This document shows positions 53,280 through 64,000 of a stretch of DNA of 64,000 nucleotides, piece after piece; position 1 is the first letter of the stretch; each line of letters starts with the position of its first letter. The notes beneath the pieces were generated by a model. That model searched no databases and was not told the DNA's origin. It saw nothing but the letters and a program-made list of their open reading frames with translations. The position numbers and the translations under genes were made by a program. The stretch comes from Burkholderiales bacterium (GTDB lineage: Bacteria > Pseudomonadota > Gammaproteobacteria > Burkholderiales > SG8-41): positions 62,001 to 126,000 of the forward strand of contig JAUXYA010000034.1 in assembly GCA_030684405.1 (NCBI GenBank), written 5' to 3'.

Positions 53280-54554
53280 TCAGCGCGTACGGCCTGCAGC
53301 GGCGCTGCGCCGGCTGTCGGAACGGAAACCGCCGCGCCCCTGAGCATTGCGCGAGGGCGGCGCGCCACGGCGCGCACCGGGACGCTTGGCCCCGCCGTTG
53401 TCGGCGCGCAGCGGGCTCTTCGCCTCGAAGCCCGGCACACTCATGCGTTCGATCGCCTGACCGATGTAGCGCTCGATCTGCTTCAGCTGGCGCACGTCTT
53501 CAGACGAGGCAAAGGAGATCGCTTTACCCGAGGCGCCGGCGCGGCCAGTGCGGCCAATACGGTGCACATAATCCTCGGCCACTTTCGGCAGGTCGTAATT
53601 GATGACGTGGGTGATGGTGGCCACATCGATGCCGCGTGCGGCCACATCGGTTGCCACCAGCACACGCACCGCGCCGCTGCGCAGACGAGCCAGCGTGCGG
53701 TTGCGCTGCGACTGATTCATGTTGCCGTGAAGAGCGGCCGCCTCGTGGCCGCCGTGGAACAGCTTGTCAGCCAGGCGGTCGGCGCCGTGTTTGGTTGCCG
53801 TGAACACAATCGCCTGGGACTGGCTTGCCTCGCGCAGCAGGTGGTCGAGCAGGCGATGCTTGTGGCTGCCGTCGTCAACGACATGCAGGAGCTGCTCGAT
53901 GTTTTCGTGCTGTTCCTGTTTGCCCGCGACTTCGATCAGCTTCGGATCGCGCAGCAGTTCGCGGCCGAGCTTCGCGATGTTGCCGTCGAGGGTCGCCGAA
54001 AACATCATCGTCTGCCGCGTTGCCGGTGTTTTTGCGGCAATGCGCTTGACCGGCTCGATGAAGCCCATGTCGAGCATGCGGTCAGCCTCGTCGAGGATCA
54101 GCAGTTCGAGGCGCGAAAAATCCACCTTGCCCTGGTCGATAAAGTCGATCAGCCGGCCCGGCGTTGCCACCAGCACGTCGAGCGACTGCTCGAGGAGCTT
54201 ACGCTGTTTCGGATAGGGCATGCCGCCGAGCACCGTGCCGGTACGCATGTGGCGCATGAACTTGCAGTATTTGTCGACGGCGGCGGTGACTTGGGTCGCC
54301 AGTTCACGGGTCGGCGTCAGCACCAGCACGCGCGGGCCGCGGCCGTTCTTCACCGGCGCCAGCGCGAGGCGCTGCAGCGCCGGCAGCACGAAGGCCGCCG
54401 TTTTGCCGGTGCCGGTAGGTGCCGAGACCATCAGGTCGAAGCCGGTCAGCGCAACCGGTATGGATTGCGCCTGCACCGGCGTGGGTTCGGTGTAACCCGC
54501 AGCGGCCAGTGCCTGCACAAGGGCGGGATTCAGATTCAGTTCAGCAAAAGACAT
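53280..54554 (-). CDS. rhlE: DEAD-box ATP-dependent RNA helicase (RhlE type)
   Basis: 424 aa. All helicase motifs are visible: Q-motif (FAELNLNPALVQAL...PTPVQAQSIP), motif I SAPTGTGKTAAF, PTRELATQ, TPGRLID, DEAD in LILDEADRMLDMGF, SATLD, and HRIGRTGRAG. The C-terminal tail is basic and rich in Arg/Gly/Ser (RGAPPSRNAQGRGGFRSD), as in RhlE. I use the ATG at 54554 (MSFAELNLN). RhlE proteins remodel rRNA and mRNA, often cold-induced. The upstream 456 bp to typA is a long, structured, gene-free region. Confidence 0.94.
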   Translation of the reverse strand: MSFAELNLNPALVQALAAAGYTEPTPVQAQSIPVALTGFDLMVSAPTGTGKTAAFVLPALQRLALAPVKNGRGPRVLVLTPTRELATQVTAAVDKYCKFMRHMRTGTVLGGMPYPKQRKLLEQSLDVLVATPGRLIDFIDQGKVDFSRLELLILDEADRMLDMGFIEPVKRIAAKTPATRQTMMFSATLDGNIAKLGRELLRDPKLIEVAGKQEQHENIEQLLHVVDDGSHKHRLLDHLLREASQSQAIVFTATKHGADRLADKLFHGGHEAAALHGNMNQSQRNRTLARLRSGAVRVLVATDVAARGIDVATITHVINYDLPKVAEDYVHRIGRTGRAGASGKAISFASSEDVRQLKQIERYIGQAIERMSVPGFEAKSPLRADNGGAKRPGARRGAPPSRNAQGRGGFRSDSRRSAAAGRTR

Positions 54555-55010
54555 GTCATTACTTTCAAAAAGCACAACGGCTGAACGCCGCGCAACACGC
54601 TAGGCAGACGGAACAGTTCCGCTACCGCGCAACAGGCGGGTTCAGTAAAAAAGCGCTGGAAATGCCACTAGCTCTAAGGCGGAACCGCGAGGAATCGCGG
54701 CTGCGGCCACCGGCGCACGGGTATCGTCGCTAACCGTGGCGGAAGCAGCTATTCAGAAGAAGGGAGCTGAAAACGAAGGGGTCAGGGACAGATGCATCCT
54801 GCAGCGGAAAACAGCATCGGGCCGCTGCAAGGTGGGCGCACTATACCCGCAAGTATCGGAAATTGCGAGGTTTTTTCCTGCGGTGCAGCAGGGCAGCGCA
54901 TGCAGGTGGCGAACGCACCTGCCCATTCGTCCAGAAAATTGCAGAATATTCAAGGCAATAGAATCACCCCCCATGCTACAATCCGCCCCTTTTTTGCAAG
55001 GCTCCATACC
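54555..55010. other. 456-bp gene-free interval between divergent rhlE and typA
   Basis: No credible frame on either strand. It holds the perfect palindrome CGGAAC-A-GTTCCG (54609-54621), a 6-bp hairpin CCGCGA/TCGCGG (about 54690-54705), direct repeats of CGCGCAACA, and near its right end the typA promoter. The left part would form a long, structured rhlE 5' leader, which is common for cold-shock DEAD-box mRNAs. Confidence 0.6.
54974..54982 (+). promoter_or_regulatory. Likely extended -10 promoter of typA
   Basis: TGC followed by TACAAT (54977-54982), 28 bp before the typA GTG. No convincing -35 is seen at the standard distance. Confidence 0.5.
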
Positions 55011-56852
<1,842 letters not shown>

Positions 56853-56864
56853 ACACGCGGTACG

Positions 56865-57743
56865 ATGCGCGGCGCAGCAGGCCTCGCCGTTCCGGCCCTG
56901 TTTGTGCTGCTGTGGAGTACCGGCTTCATCGGTGCGCGGCTGGGCATGCCCCATGCCGAGCCGCTGACCTTCCTCTCCCTGCGTTACGGCCTCGTGCTGG
57001 CCGTGATGCTGCCGCTCGCACTGCTGCTGCGCGTGCGCTGGCCGGCGAGCTGGCGCGACGCGCGACATATCGCCGTCGCCGGGTTGCTGATCCAGGGCGG
57101 CTATCTCGGGGGTGTATTCTGCGCGATAGACGCCGGCATGTCGGCTGGCGTGGTCGCGCTGATCGTCGGCATGCAGCCCTTGCTGACTGCGGCCGCAGCG
57201 GGGCGCCTGCTCGGTGAACGCGTCTCGCCACTGCAGTGGGGCGGATTCGCACTGGGACTTGCCGGCGTAGCTCTGGTGGTCTGGCACAGGATGTCGCTGC
57301 AGGGCATGAGCGCAAACAGCCTCGCCCTGGCGCTGTTCGCGCTGGCCGGCATCACGCTGGGTATGCTCTATCAGAAAAAATACTGCCCTTCCTTCGACTT
57401 GCGCGCCGGAGTGGTGCTGCAATTCGGCGCGGCGCTGCTGGTTACGCTACCCCTTGCGCTCGCGCTGGAGAGCCTGCGCGTCGAGTGGACCGGCGAATTC
57501 CTGTTCGCGCTCAGCTGGCTGTCATTGGTGCTGTCGGCGGGCGCCAGCACCATCCTGTTCCGACTGATCGAGCGCGGCGCAGCAACCCGCGTCACCAGCC
57601 TGTTTTATCTGACGCCAGCCGTGACGGCGGCGATGGCCTGGCTGATGTTCGGCGAAGCACTCGGGGCCACCACGATTGCCGGCATGGCGGTGGCCGTTGC
57701 CGGAGTGGCGCTGGTCAATCGCGGCACGCTTAAAAGCGCCTAA
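56865..57743 (+). CDS. EamA/DMT superfamily transporter
   Basis: A 292-aa ten-helix exporter with two EamA halves (PALFVLLWSTGFIGARLGM; ALFALAGITLGMLYQKKY). The second half ends AWLMFGEALGATTIAGMAV. It is of the YdcZ/RhaT-like metabolite exporter type; the substrate is unknown. It starts 12 bp after typA and may be cotranscribed. It is not closely similar to the DMT gene at 31616. Confidence 0.86.
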   Translation: MRGAAGLAVPALFVLLWSTGFIGARLGMPHAEPLTFLSLRYGLVLAVMLPLALLLRVRWPASWRDARHIAVAGLLIQGGYLGGVFCAIDAGMSAGVVALIVGMQPLLTAAAAGRLLGERVSPLQWGGFALGLAGVALVVWHRMSLQGMSANSLALALFALAGITLGMLYQKKYCPSFDLRAGVVLQFGAALLVTLPLALALESLRVEWTGEFLFALSWLSLVLSAGASTILFRLIERGAATRVTSLFYLTPAVTAAMAWLMFGEALGATTIAGMAVAVAGVALVNRGTLKSA

Positions 57744-57749
57744 TGTTAT

Positions 57750-57766
57750 GAACCGTACGTACGTTC
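57750..57766. promoter_or_regulatory. GAAC-N9-GTTC dyad upstream of the truncated hemoglobin gene
   Basis: The GAAC/GTTC arms enclose CGTACGTAC in the 62-bp gap before the globin gene. It could be an operator, but the evidence is only the symmetry. Confidence 0.25.
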
Positions 57767-57805
57767 CACGACATAGGCGTTCTAAATCCCGACTGAACGG
57801 AACCG

Positions 57806-58213
57806 ATGACCATGAACGATATCCAACAGACTAATGAAACCCCTTACCAGATGCTCGGTGGCGCTGCCGGCGTGCGCCGCCTGGTTGACCGTTTCTACGC
57901 CCTGATGGACGAAGTACCCGAGTATCACGGCATCCGCAAACTGCATCCTGCAGACCTGTCGGTGTCCGCCGAAAAGCTCTATCTCTTCCTCTCAGGGTGG
58001 CTCGGCGGCCCGCCGCTTTATGTCGAGAAGCATGGCCACCCGATGTTGCGGGCGCGACACCTGCCTTTTTCGATCGGCATTGCCGAACGCGATGCCTGGC
58101 TCGCCTGCATGTTGCAGGCGATGGAAGACAGCGGAGTCGCGGAACCGCTGCGGACAGCGCTGCTCAAGGCCTTCTTCGGCACTGCGGACTGGATGCGCAA
58201 CCGGGACGGATAA
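57806..58213 (+). CDS. Group II truncated hemoglobin
   Basis: A 135-aa 2-on-2 globin. YQMLGGAAGVRRLVDRFYALMD covers helices A-B (motif broken by position; Tyr31 at B10). The proximal His85 is in RARHLPF, Trp98 at G8 in DAWLACM, and KHGHPMLR precedes the F helix. These fit the trHbO group, implicated in O2/NO handling. Its stop (TAA) overlaps the ATG of tamA (TAATG), so the two are translationally coupled, an odd pairing functionally. Confidence 0.93.
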   Translation: MTMNDIQQTNETPYQMLGGAAGVRRLVDRFYALMDEVPEYHGIRKLHPADLSVSAEKLYLFLSGWLGGPPLYVEKHGHPMLRARHLPFSIGIAERDAWLACMLQAMEDSGVAEPLRTALLKAFFGTADWMRNRDG

Positions 58214-59970
58214 TGAGCGGGATTCGCTACTCCGTACCGGTTGCGCTGCTGCTGGCGGCTCTCTCCTGGTACCCCATGCCAGCCTCCTCCGCAGAACCTG
58301 GCTGGCAGGTAGAACTCGACGCGCCGGAAGACATCCGCCCACTACTAGAGCAGCACCTCGAACTGTTCCGCTTCCAGAACCGCGAAGACCTCGACGAAGA
58401 CATCGTCGCAAGACTTGCGGCGCGCGCGGGGGAGGACGCGCGCGCCCTGCTCGCAACTGCCGGTCATTTCTCCCCCGATATCCGTGTCGACAGCCGGCGC
58501 GAAGGCGCCTTTACCCTGCTGCTCATCGTGGTGCGGCCCGGCCCCCGGGCGACGGTTGCATCGACCGACGTGCGCGTAATTGGCGCAATCGTCAAAGAAA
58601 GCTCCGACGCCGGACGGCCCGAGCGCCTGAGCCGACGCTGGCGCCTGCGTCCGGGCACAACATTCACACAGGCAGACTGGGATGGCGCCAAGGAAGCGCT
58701 GCTGCGCGACCTGCAACTCGATGGGTATCCCGCTGCGCGCATCAGCGCGAGCCGCGCCGAAGTCGATCCCGCGACCGCAGGCGTGGAGATAGCGGTCACC
58801 GTGGACAGCGGCCCGCTGTTCCGCTATGGCGAATTGCAGATCGAAGGACTGGAGCGTTACCCGCGCGCTCTGGTCGACAACCTGCGCCGCTTCCACCCCG
58901 GACAGAGCTACCGCCATGAAGACCTCCTGCGCTACCAGTCCGCGCTGCAGAGCAGCGGCTTCTTCAGTAGTGCCTCGGTAGACATCGACAGCGATCCCGC
59001 CAATGCCGATGCCGCAACCGTGCGCGTGCTGGTCACGGAATATCCTGCGATGAAGATTGACCTCGGCGCCGGCATCAGCACCGACAACGGCCCGCGCGGC
59101 GAAGCCTCCTTTACCCGCTACAACACGTTCCGGCCCGGATGGCAAAGCATCACGCGGCTGCGCGCCGACTTCAAGGAACAGTCCCTCAACAGCGAACTTG
59201 CCCTGCTGCCCGAGCCAGGCGGCTGGCGCAACCGGTTCGGCGTCGAAGCCTCGCGCAGCGACATCGAGGACCTGTTGATCCGCCGTTTCGGCCTGATCGC
59301 CCAGCGCTCATGGCGCTCACCTGAGCGCGAGCTCGACTGGTCTTTGAAGCTCCAGACCGAGGAACAGGCGCCGACAGCCGGCCCCGTCGACAACATCGAC
59401 GCACTGACGCTCAACTATTCCTGGACACGACGCCGCGTCGATGACCTGCTGCGACCGCGGCGCGGCCACATGATCAACCTGCAACTGGGCGGCGCGTCGG
59501 AGTCACTGCTATCCACCCGTTCCTTTACCCGCGCTTACGGCCGCGGCCTTTACATCCTGCCGCTGAGCCGCCGCGACCGGCTGCATCTGCGCGGCGAGGC
59601 AGGAGCCGTGTTTTCGGATGAGCGCAAAGGCATCCCCAGCGAATTCCTGTTCCGCGCCGGTGGCGACCAATCGGTCCGCGGATACGATTACCGGTCACTC
59701 GGCGTGCGCGAAGGCAGTGCCATTGTTGGCGGCCGCCTGCTCGCTGCGGCAACCCTGGAATATCAGCGCGACCTGACCCGCGAATGGGGCGCAGCCGTGT
59801 TTATCGATGCAGGCAATGCCGCCGACAAGCGCTCCGGGCTGCGGCCCGTTTACGGCTACGGCTTCGGTGTACGCTGGATCACGCCGGCCGGCTCACTGAA
59901 CCTGGACCTCGCGCGCGGCCATGAAACCGGGCAGTTTCGGATTCATTTCACGCTGGGCGCCCGCTTCTGA
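58213..59970 (+). CDS. tamA: Autotransporter assembly complex protein TamA (BamA/Omp85 family)
   Basis: 585 aa. A signal peptide (VPVALLLAALSWYPMPASSA) is followed by three POTRA-like domains (to about residue 270) and a 16-strand beta barrel. The Omp85 signature FRAGGDQSVRGYDYRSLG (about 480) and the closing GQFRIHFTLGARF with terminal Phe are clear. It works with TamB to insert outer-membrane proteins and move phospholipids. I chose the ATG at 58213 (MSGIRYSV). tamB starts 2 bp after its stop, the usual pair. Confidence 0.93.
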   Translation: MSGIRYSVPVALLLAALSWYPMPASSAEPGWQVELDAPEDIRPLLEQHLELFRFQNREDLDEDIVARLAARAGEDARALLATAGHFSPDIRVDSRREGAFTLLLIVVRPGPRATVASTDVRVIGAIVKESSDAGRPERLSRRWRLRPGTTFTQADWDGAKEALLRDLQLDGYPAARISASRAEVDPATAGVEIAVTVDSGPLFRYGELQIEGLERYPRALVDNLRRFHPGQSYRHEDLLRYQSALQSSGFFSSASVDIDSDPANADAATVRVLVTEYPAMKIDLGAGISTDNGPRGEASFTRYNTFRPGWQSITRLRADFKEQSLNSELALLPEPGGWRNRFGVEASRSDIEDLLIRRFGLIAQRSWRSPERELDWSLKLQTEEQAPTAGPVDNIDALTLNYSWTRRRVDDLLRPRRGHMINLQLGGASESLLSTRSFTRAYGRGLYILPLSRRDRLHLRGEAGAVFSDERKGIPSEFLFRAGGDQSVRGYDYRSLGVREGSAIVGGRLLAAATLEYQRDLTREWGAAVFIDAGNAADKRSGLRPVYGYGFGVRWITPAGSLNLDLARGHETGQFRIHFTLGARF

Positions 59971-59972
59971 CC

Positions 59973-62900
59973 ATGGCCGGAAAGAAACTCACATTCGTCC
60001 TCCGCGCCGCGGCTGCCGTCGTGCTGCTGTGCGCACTCTTGGTGGTCTCGGTGCTCGGCTGGCTGTCCACGCCGCAGGCCCGCGACTGGGTTGCAGCGCG
60101 TATCGTCGCAGCGAATCCCGGGCGCATCGTACTGGAACAAGTGGGCGGCTCGCTGCTGGGCGAACTGCGCATCGGCCGCCTGCATATTGACGGCAACGAT
60201 TTCACCCTCGAAGGCGAAAGCATCACACTCGACTGGAGACCCGCGCAGTTGCTCCTCGGCAGAGTGAGCCTGCGGCAGTTGCGCGCGCAGTCCCTGAGTT
60301 ATTCCAGCCGCAGTACGGCACCGGCGGTTCTGCCAGAATCGCTGACCCTGCCGTTCGCACTCGAGATCACCACACTGGAAATCGGGCGCCTGCAGTTGCA
60401 GGACCTGCCCGAGATCCGCGACTTGCGGCTGGCGTATGCCGGAGACGGCGCAGCCCACCATGTCGATATGCCCGGCATCCGCATGGGCGATTGCAGTCTC
60501 GACGGCAAGACCTCCATCGCCGCGCACGCGCCCTTCGCCGTCGAAGGCAGCGTTGTGGCGAGTTGCGACGGCGGCAAATTGCTCGATGCCCGAACCCGCA
60601 TCTCGGGATCGCTCGAAGCACTGCAGCTGGCACTCGAGGCCGACGGGCTCGGGGCCAAGGCGCAGGGCCTCATGCGGCTGTCGCCGTTTTCCCCGCAGCC
60701 CCTGCGCGAACTCGACCTGTCGGCGCAGGACATCGACCCGCGTCTCTGGCGCAAGGACTTGCCGCATGCACGCCTCAGCCTGCGCGCGACAGCCGCGCCG
60801 CAAGGTGAGCACACGGCAGGCACACTGGATATCGACAACACTGCCGCGGGCAGCATAGACAAGGGACGCATACCGGTCACCGGCGCAAAATTGCGCTGGT
60901 CGCTGTCCGGCGGACGCTATCTCGCCGAGAGCCTCACGCTCGCGCTGAGCGGCGGCGGACGCGTCGATGGCAAAGGCCACTGGCAGCCGGGCACGGAAAC
61001 GGGGCTCGCCGAATTGCGCCTGGCAGGAATTGACGCCCGGCGGATCGACGGCAGGCTCAAGCCCCTGCGGGTAAACGGACAGGTGTCCGTCCGCGGCAAT
61101 CTTCAGGAGCAAGGGATGACGGCACGCCTTGAGGCCGCAGGCGCGCGGCTCGATGCCAGCGTTCGGCATGCCGACGGCCGCCTTGTGCTGGAGCAGGGCC
61201 TGCTGCGTGCCGGTCAGGGCGAAGCCCGGCTTTCCGGCCACCTCGAGTTCGACGGAGCGCAGGCCTATGCCTTGCGCGCGCAGCTGCGCCGCTTCGATCC
61301 TGCCGCCTTCGCTGCAGTTCCCCCGGCAAGATTCAGCGGCCTCGTCACGGCCGAAGGCTCGCTCGCACCCTCATGGCAGGCAAGCATCGTCGCCGACCTT
61401 TCCGACAGCAGCTTCCGCGGCCGGCCCTTTGCTGCTTCCGCGGATTTCACCGCCAGCGCGACGCGCTGGTTCGACGGCCGCGCGCGCGTCGTCGCCGGCC
61501 GTAACCGTCTCGAGCTCGACGGGCGCTACGGGCGGGCCCCGGATACCCTCAACGCCTCAGTTGTCGCGGACGATCTGAGCGGCCTCGATCCCGGCTGGGG
61601 CGGACGACTGCGCGGCAAGGGCACGCTGAGCGTCACCGCAGACGGTCCGCTGATCGATGTCGAACTCGACGCCGTAGGCCTGTCCATACCCGCGCTGCGT
61701 GTCGCCGAGGCGGGACTTCGCGGCAGTCTCGCCCCCGGAGCCGACGGGCTGCTGCGCATGAATCTCGATGCGCGAAAGCTGCAATGGTCCGGGCGAACCC
61801 TGGAACGCCTGCAACTTTCCGCAAACGGAACGCGTGCGCGCCACAACATAGAAGGCCATGCGAACGGCAAGGACCTGTCGCTTGCACTCGCCGCGAATGG
61901 GGGACTGGACCCATCCTCGATCTGGCGCGGCACGCTGATCCGGCTCGACAACGGCGCACCATGGACGCTGCGCCTGACCGCGCCAGCCGCGATTACCGCG
62001 GGTCCTGCACAGTTTTCCGTCGACGGGTTGCGCGCAGCCTTTCTCGGCGGCAGCGTCGGGCCGCTGTCGCTGCGATGGACGCCGGAGGCATTGCGCAGCG
62101 AAGGTACTTTCCAGGGCATCGCGATCGCGCCACTGCTGCCACGCGATACGGTCATCGAGTCTCAGTCGCTGCGCATCGGTGGCACATGGTCAATCGACGC
62201 CACGGAAACATTGGATGGCCGCCTGACCCTGCGCCGCGAAGCCGGAGACCTCGCGATCTCCGGCACCAGCCCCATCGTCCTTGCCCTGCGCGGAGCCTCC
62301 GTGGACGTCCGCGCAAGGGGCAGCGAGATCGACGCCGTCGCCGAAGTCGACAGCGCAATCATGGGCACAGCAAGACTCCAGGCGCAAAGCCGACTCCTGC
62401 TCCGCGCCGGCCAGTGGGTGATCCCGGGTGACTCCCCGCTAACCGGCAAACTCTCGATCGCCCTGCGTTCTCTGACCTGGACCCGTGCACTGGTGCCCGG
62501 ATTCGACCGCATCGACGGCGCACTGACGGCGGAAATTGAAGCATCCGGCAGCATTGCCGCGCCGCGCCTCACGGGAAACCTCGCTGGCGAACGCATCGCG
62601 CTGCGCGCCATTGGGGCCGGCATCGACCTGCGTGACGGCCGCTTGCGCGCGAGCCTCGACGGCAGGCGCCTGCTGCTCCAGGAATTTGAAATTCGCGCCG
62701 GCCAGGGCCGCATCACTGCCTCCGGAAACGCCGAACTCGACAGCGGCCTGCAGCAGATGGAGCTGCAAGTACGCGCCGAGCGCGCGCGCATACTCTTCAC
62801 GCCACAGTGGAGCGCGACGGTCAGTGGCGGCGGCAAACTCGGCCTGCGCGACCAACGCATTGCCATCGAAGGACAGCTGACCCTCGACGAGGGCCGTTAC

Positions 62901-63695
62901 GACCTCGGTAACCGGATGCGTCCGACACTTGGAGACGACGTAGTGGTGCGCGCGCCGGCCGGCACATCCACCGGATCCACCTCCGCGTTGCCGATGCACC
63001 TCGACGTCAGTGTCGATCTCAACGACCGTATGGTGCTGCGCGGCAACGGCCTTGACGCACTGCTCGGCGGCACCGTACGTGTGCGCAGCCAGGCCGCGGG
63101 ACTCACCGCCACCGGCGCCGTGCGTACCGTGCGCGGAACCTATCAGGCCTACAACCAGAACCTGGCGATCGAACGCGGCACAGTCACCTTCGGGGGACTG
63201 TTGACCAACCCTGCGCTGGATTTGCGCGCAATGCGCAAATTCGCCACGGCCGAAGTCGGTGTCGAAATCGGCGGTTCCCTGCAGCGCCCGCAGGTCAGGC
63301 TGGTCTCGACGCCGGACATGTCGGATTCCGACCGTCTCGGCTGGCTCGTGCTGGGCCGCGACCCCCAGAATTCCGACGGTGCCCAGCTGGCCTTGCTCCA
63401 GGCCGCAGCACTCAGTCTCGTCGGAGGCAGTGGAAAACCGCTGACCGGCCAGATCGCCGAGGGCACCGGCCTCGACGAACTCGGGTTCGCCGGCGGCGAA
63501 GGCGAGGCGCTGGGCGTGGTCACCCTCGGCAAGCGCCTGACCGACCGCCTGAGCATACGGCTCGAACAAACGCTGGGCGGCACTGCCGGCAGCTTGCTGC
63601 GCGTGGATTTCCTGCTGTCGGAACGCTGGAGGCTGCGTGGCACAGCGGGCGCTGAAAATGCCGGCGACATCCTGTTCACCTGGCGCTTCGACTGA
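59973..63695 (+). CDS. tamB: Translocation and assembly module protein TamB
   Basis: A 1240-aa AsmA-like protein. A signal anchor (LRAAAAVVLLCALLVVSVLGWL, about 10-31) spans the inner membrane. A long beta-taco repeat region crosses the periplasm, and the conserved DUF490 C-terminus follows: LDVSVDLNDRMVLRGNGLDA, RTVRGTYQAYNQNL, IERGTVTFGG, LQRPQVRLVSTPDMSDSD and the final GDILFTWRFD (each as separate segments). It partners TamA and may act in bulk phospholipid transport. The last residue Asp after Phe is slightly unusual. It is translationally coupled to tamA. Confidence 0.94.
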   Translation: MAGKKLTFVLRAAAAVVLLCALLVVSVLGWLSTPQARDWVAARIVAANPGRIVLEQVGGSLLGELRIGRLHIDGNDFTLEGESITLDWRPAQLLLGRVSLRQLRAQSLSYSSRSTAPAVLPESLTLPFALEITTLEIGRLQLQDLPEIRDLRLAYAGDGAAHHVDMPGIRMGDCSLDGKTSIAAHAPFAVEGSVVASCDGGKLLDARTRISGSLEALQLALEADGLGAKAQGLMRLSPFSPQPLRELDLSAQDIDPRLWRKDLPHARLSLRATAAPQGEHTAGTLDIDNTAAGSIDKGRIPVTGAKLRWSLSGGRYLAESLTLALSGGGRVDGKGHWQPGTETGLAELRLAGIDARRIDGRLKPLRVNGQVSVRGNLQEQGMTARLEAAGARLDASVRHADGRLVLEQGLLRAGQGEARLSGHLEFDGAQAYALRAQLRRFDPAAFAAVPPARFSGLVTAEGSLAPSWQASIVADLSDSSFRGRPFAASADFTASATRWFDGRARVVAGRNRLELDGRYGRAPDTLNASVVADDLSGLDPGWGGRLRGKGTLSVTADGPLIDVELDAVGLSIPALRVAEAGLRGSLAPGADGLLRMNLDARKLQWSGRTLERLQLSANGTRARHNIEGHANGKDLSLALAANGGLDPSSIWRGTLIRLDNGAPWTLRLTAPAAITAGPAQFSVDGLRAAFLGGSVGPLSLRWTPEALRSEGTFQGIAIAPLLPRDTVIESQSLRIGGTWSIDATETLDGRLTLRREAGDLAISGTSPIVLALRGASVDVRARGSEIDAVAEVDSAIMGTARLQAQSRLLLRAGQWVIPGDSPLTGKLSIALRSLTWTRALVPGFDRIDGALTAEIEASGSIAAPRLTGNLAGERIALRAIGAGIDLRDGRLRASLDGRRLLLQEFEIRAGQGRITASGNAELDSGLQQMELQVRAERARILFTPQWSATVSGGGKLGLRDQRIAIEGQLTLDEGRYDLGNRMRPTLGDDVVVRAPAGTSTGSTSALPMHLDVSVDLNDRMVLRGNGLDALLGGTVRVRSQAAGLTATGAVRTVRGTYQAYNQNLAIERGTVTFGGLLTNPALDLRAMRKFATAEVGVEIGGSLQRPQVRLVSTPDMSDSDRLGWLVLGRDPQNSDGAQLALLQAAALSLVGGSGKPLTGQIAEGTGLDELGFAGGEGEALGVVTLGKRLTDRLSIRLEQTLGGTAGSLLRVDFLLSERWRLRGTAGAENAGDILFTWRFD

Positions 63696-63789
63696 GAAAC
63701 TGGCGTTGGAACCTTGCCCTCTCATCCGATATACAAGGCCCTGCAAGTTACTTAGAATGGGCCACCACAAAAACCAATCGGAGGAGATC

Positions 63790-64000
63790 ATGGTGGAAAA
63801 GAACCGGAAACTGCTGGCTCTGGGTGCAATCGCAGCTGCTGGCGTACTCATTGCGGGCACCGTCTCGGCACAAAACTGGCCGACCCGTGCCGTTCGCATC
63901 ATCAACCCCTTCCCCGCCGGCGGCGGCACCGACGCCTTTGCGCGTCCGCTTGCGGCGGTGATGCCCAAGGATCTTGGACAGCAAATCCTGATCGAGAACC
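63790..64000 (+). CDS. Tripartite tricarboxylate (Bug) family binding protein, copy 3, N-terminal part
   Basis: The gene is cut by the right edge after 70 codons. GGAGGAG just before the ATG at 63790 fixes the start. The signal peptide (LLALGAIAAAGVLIAGTVSA) is followed by QNWPTRAVRIINPFPAGGGTD, the Bug signature split by the cleavage site, with the GGG ligand loop. It lies 94 bp after tamB and is unrelated to it. The ligand is unknown. Confidence 0.9.
   Translation, partial: MVEKNRKLLALGAIAAAGVLIAGTVSAQNWPTRAVRIINPFPAGGGTDAFARPLAAVMPKDLGQQILIEN

Overview
The window reads as chromosomal DNA of a high-GC betaproteobacterium, most likely Burkholderiales or a close relative. I base this on gene order (fimV-asd-leuB-leuD-entericidin-leuC on one strand; Lys/Orn/Arg decarboxylase-mrp next to metG), on three tripartite-tricarboxylate (Bug) binding-protein genes, and on the thyA-folA, gltIJKL and tamAB sets. 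I see no rRNA, tRNA, phage, plasmid or CRISPR signal. Most of the window is densely packed core metabolism.

Layout. 1-4.9 kb: partial fimV, asd and the leucine genes, all leftward. 5-11.8 kb: MFS permease, aroC, M17 aminopeptidase, thyA, folA and an ornithine-cyclodeaminase-like gene. 11.8-18 kb (leftward): two paralogous PaaK/CapK-like adenylating enzymes, a PLP decarboxylase and mrp. 18.1-20.7 kb: metG, carrying an in-frame insertion. 20.7-24.7 kb: cyclase-homology protein, lipoprotein, Ser/Thr kinase and an enolase-superfamily enzyme. 24.7-35.5 kb: SulP transporter, DsrE-like lipoprotein, acylphosphatase, TPR protein, dnaE, DMT exporter, D-amino-acid dehydrogenase-like flavoprotein, alpha/beta hydrolase and Asp/Glu racemase. 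35.5-38.8 kb: complete Glu/Asp ABC importer. 38.9-45.1 kb: YkgJ protein, argE, and a peptide-type ABC set that has a binding protein, two permeases and an M14-like amidohydrolase but no ATPase. 45.2-53.1 kb (leftward): a catabolic-looking cluster of molybdenum hydroxylase subunits (coxG-M-L-S type), a UbiD decarboxylase and two Bug proteins. 53.3-64 kb: rhlE, typA, DMT exporter, truncated hemoglobin, tamA, tamB and the start of a third Bug gene.

The most unusual object is inside metG. A DUF559 (Vsr-like, PD-(D/E)XK) nuclease domain of about 120 residues sits in the linker between the anticodon-binding and C-terminal tRNA-binding domains of methionyl-tRNA synthetase. It is bounded by two inverted copies of a 38-bp hairpin repeat that differ at one base. 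Two solo copies of the repeat lie nearby (9.2 and 10.6 kb), and one shows a compensatory base-pair change in the stem. The arrangement resembles a REP/RAYT system with a DUF559 nuclease in place of the Tyr transposase. I know of no formal description of such an element, but I cannot search.

Two other repeat signals stand out: an AT-rich 18-bp motif at six sites, twice in the same reading frame inside unrelated genes, and a 169-bp inverted repeat built from 9-bp units inside the Mo-hydroxylase operon.
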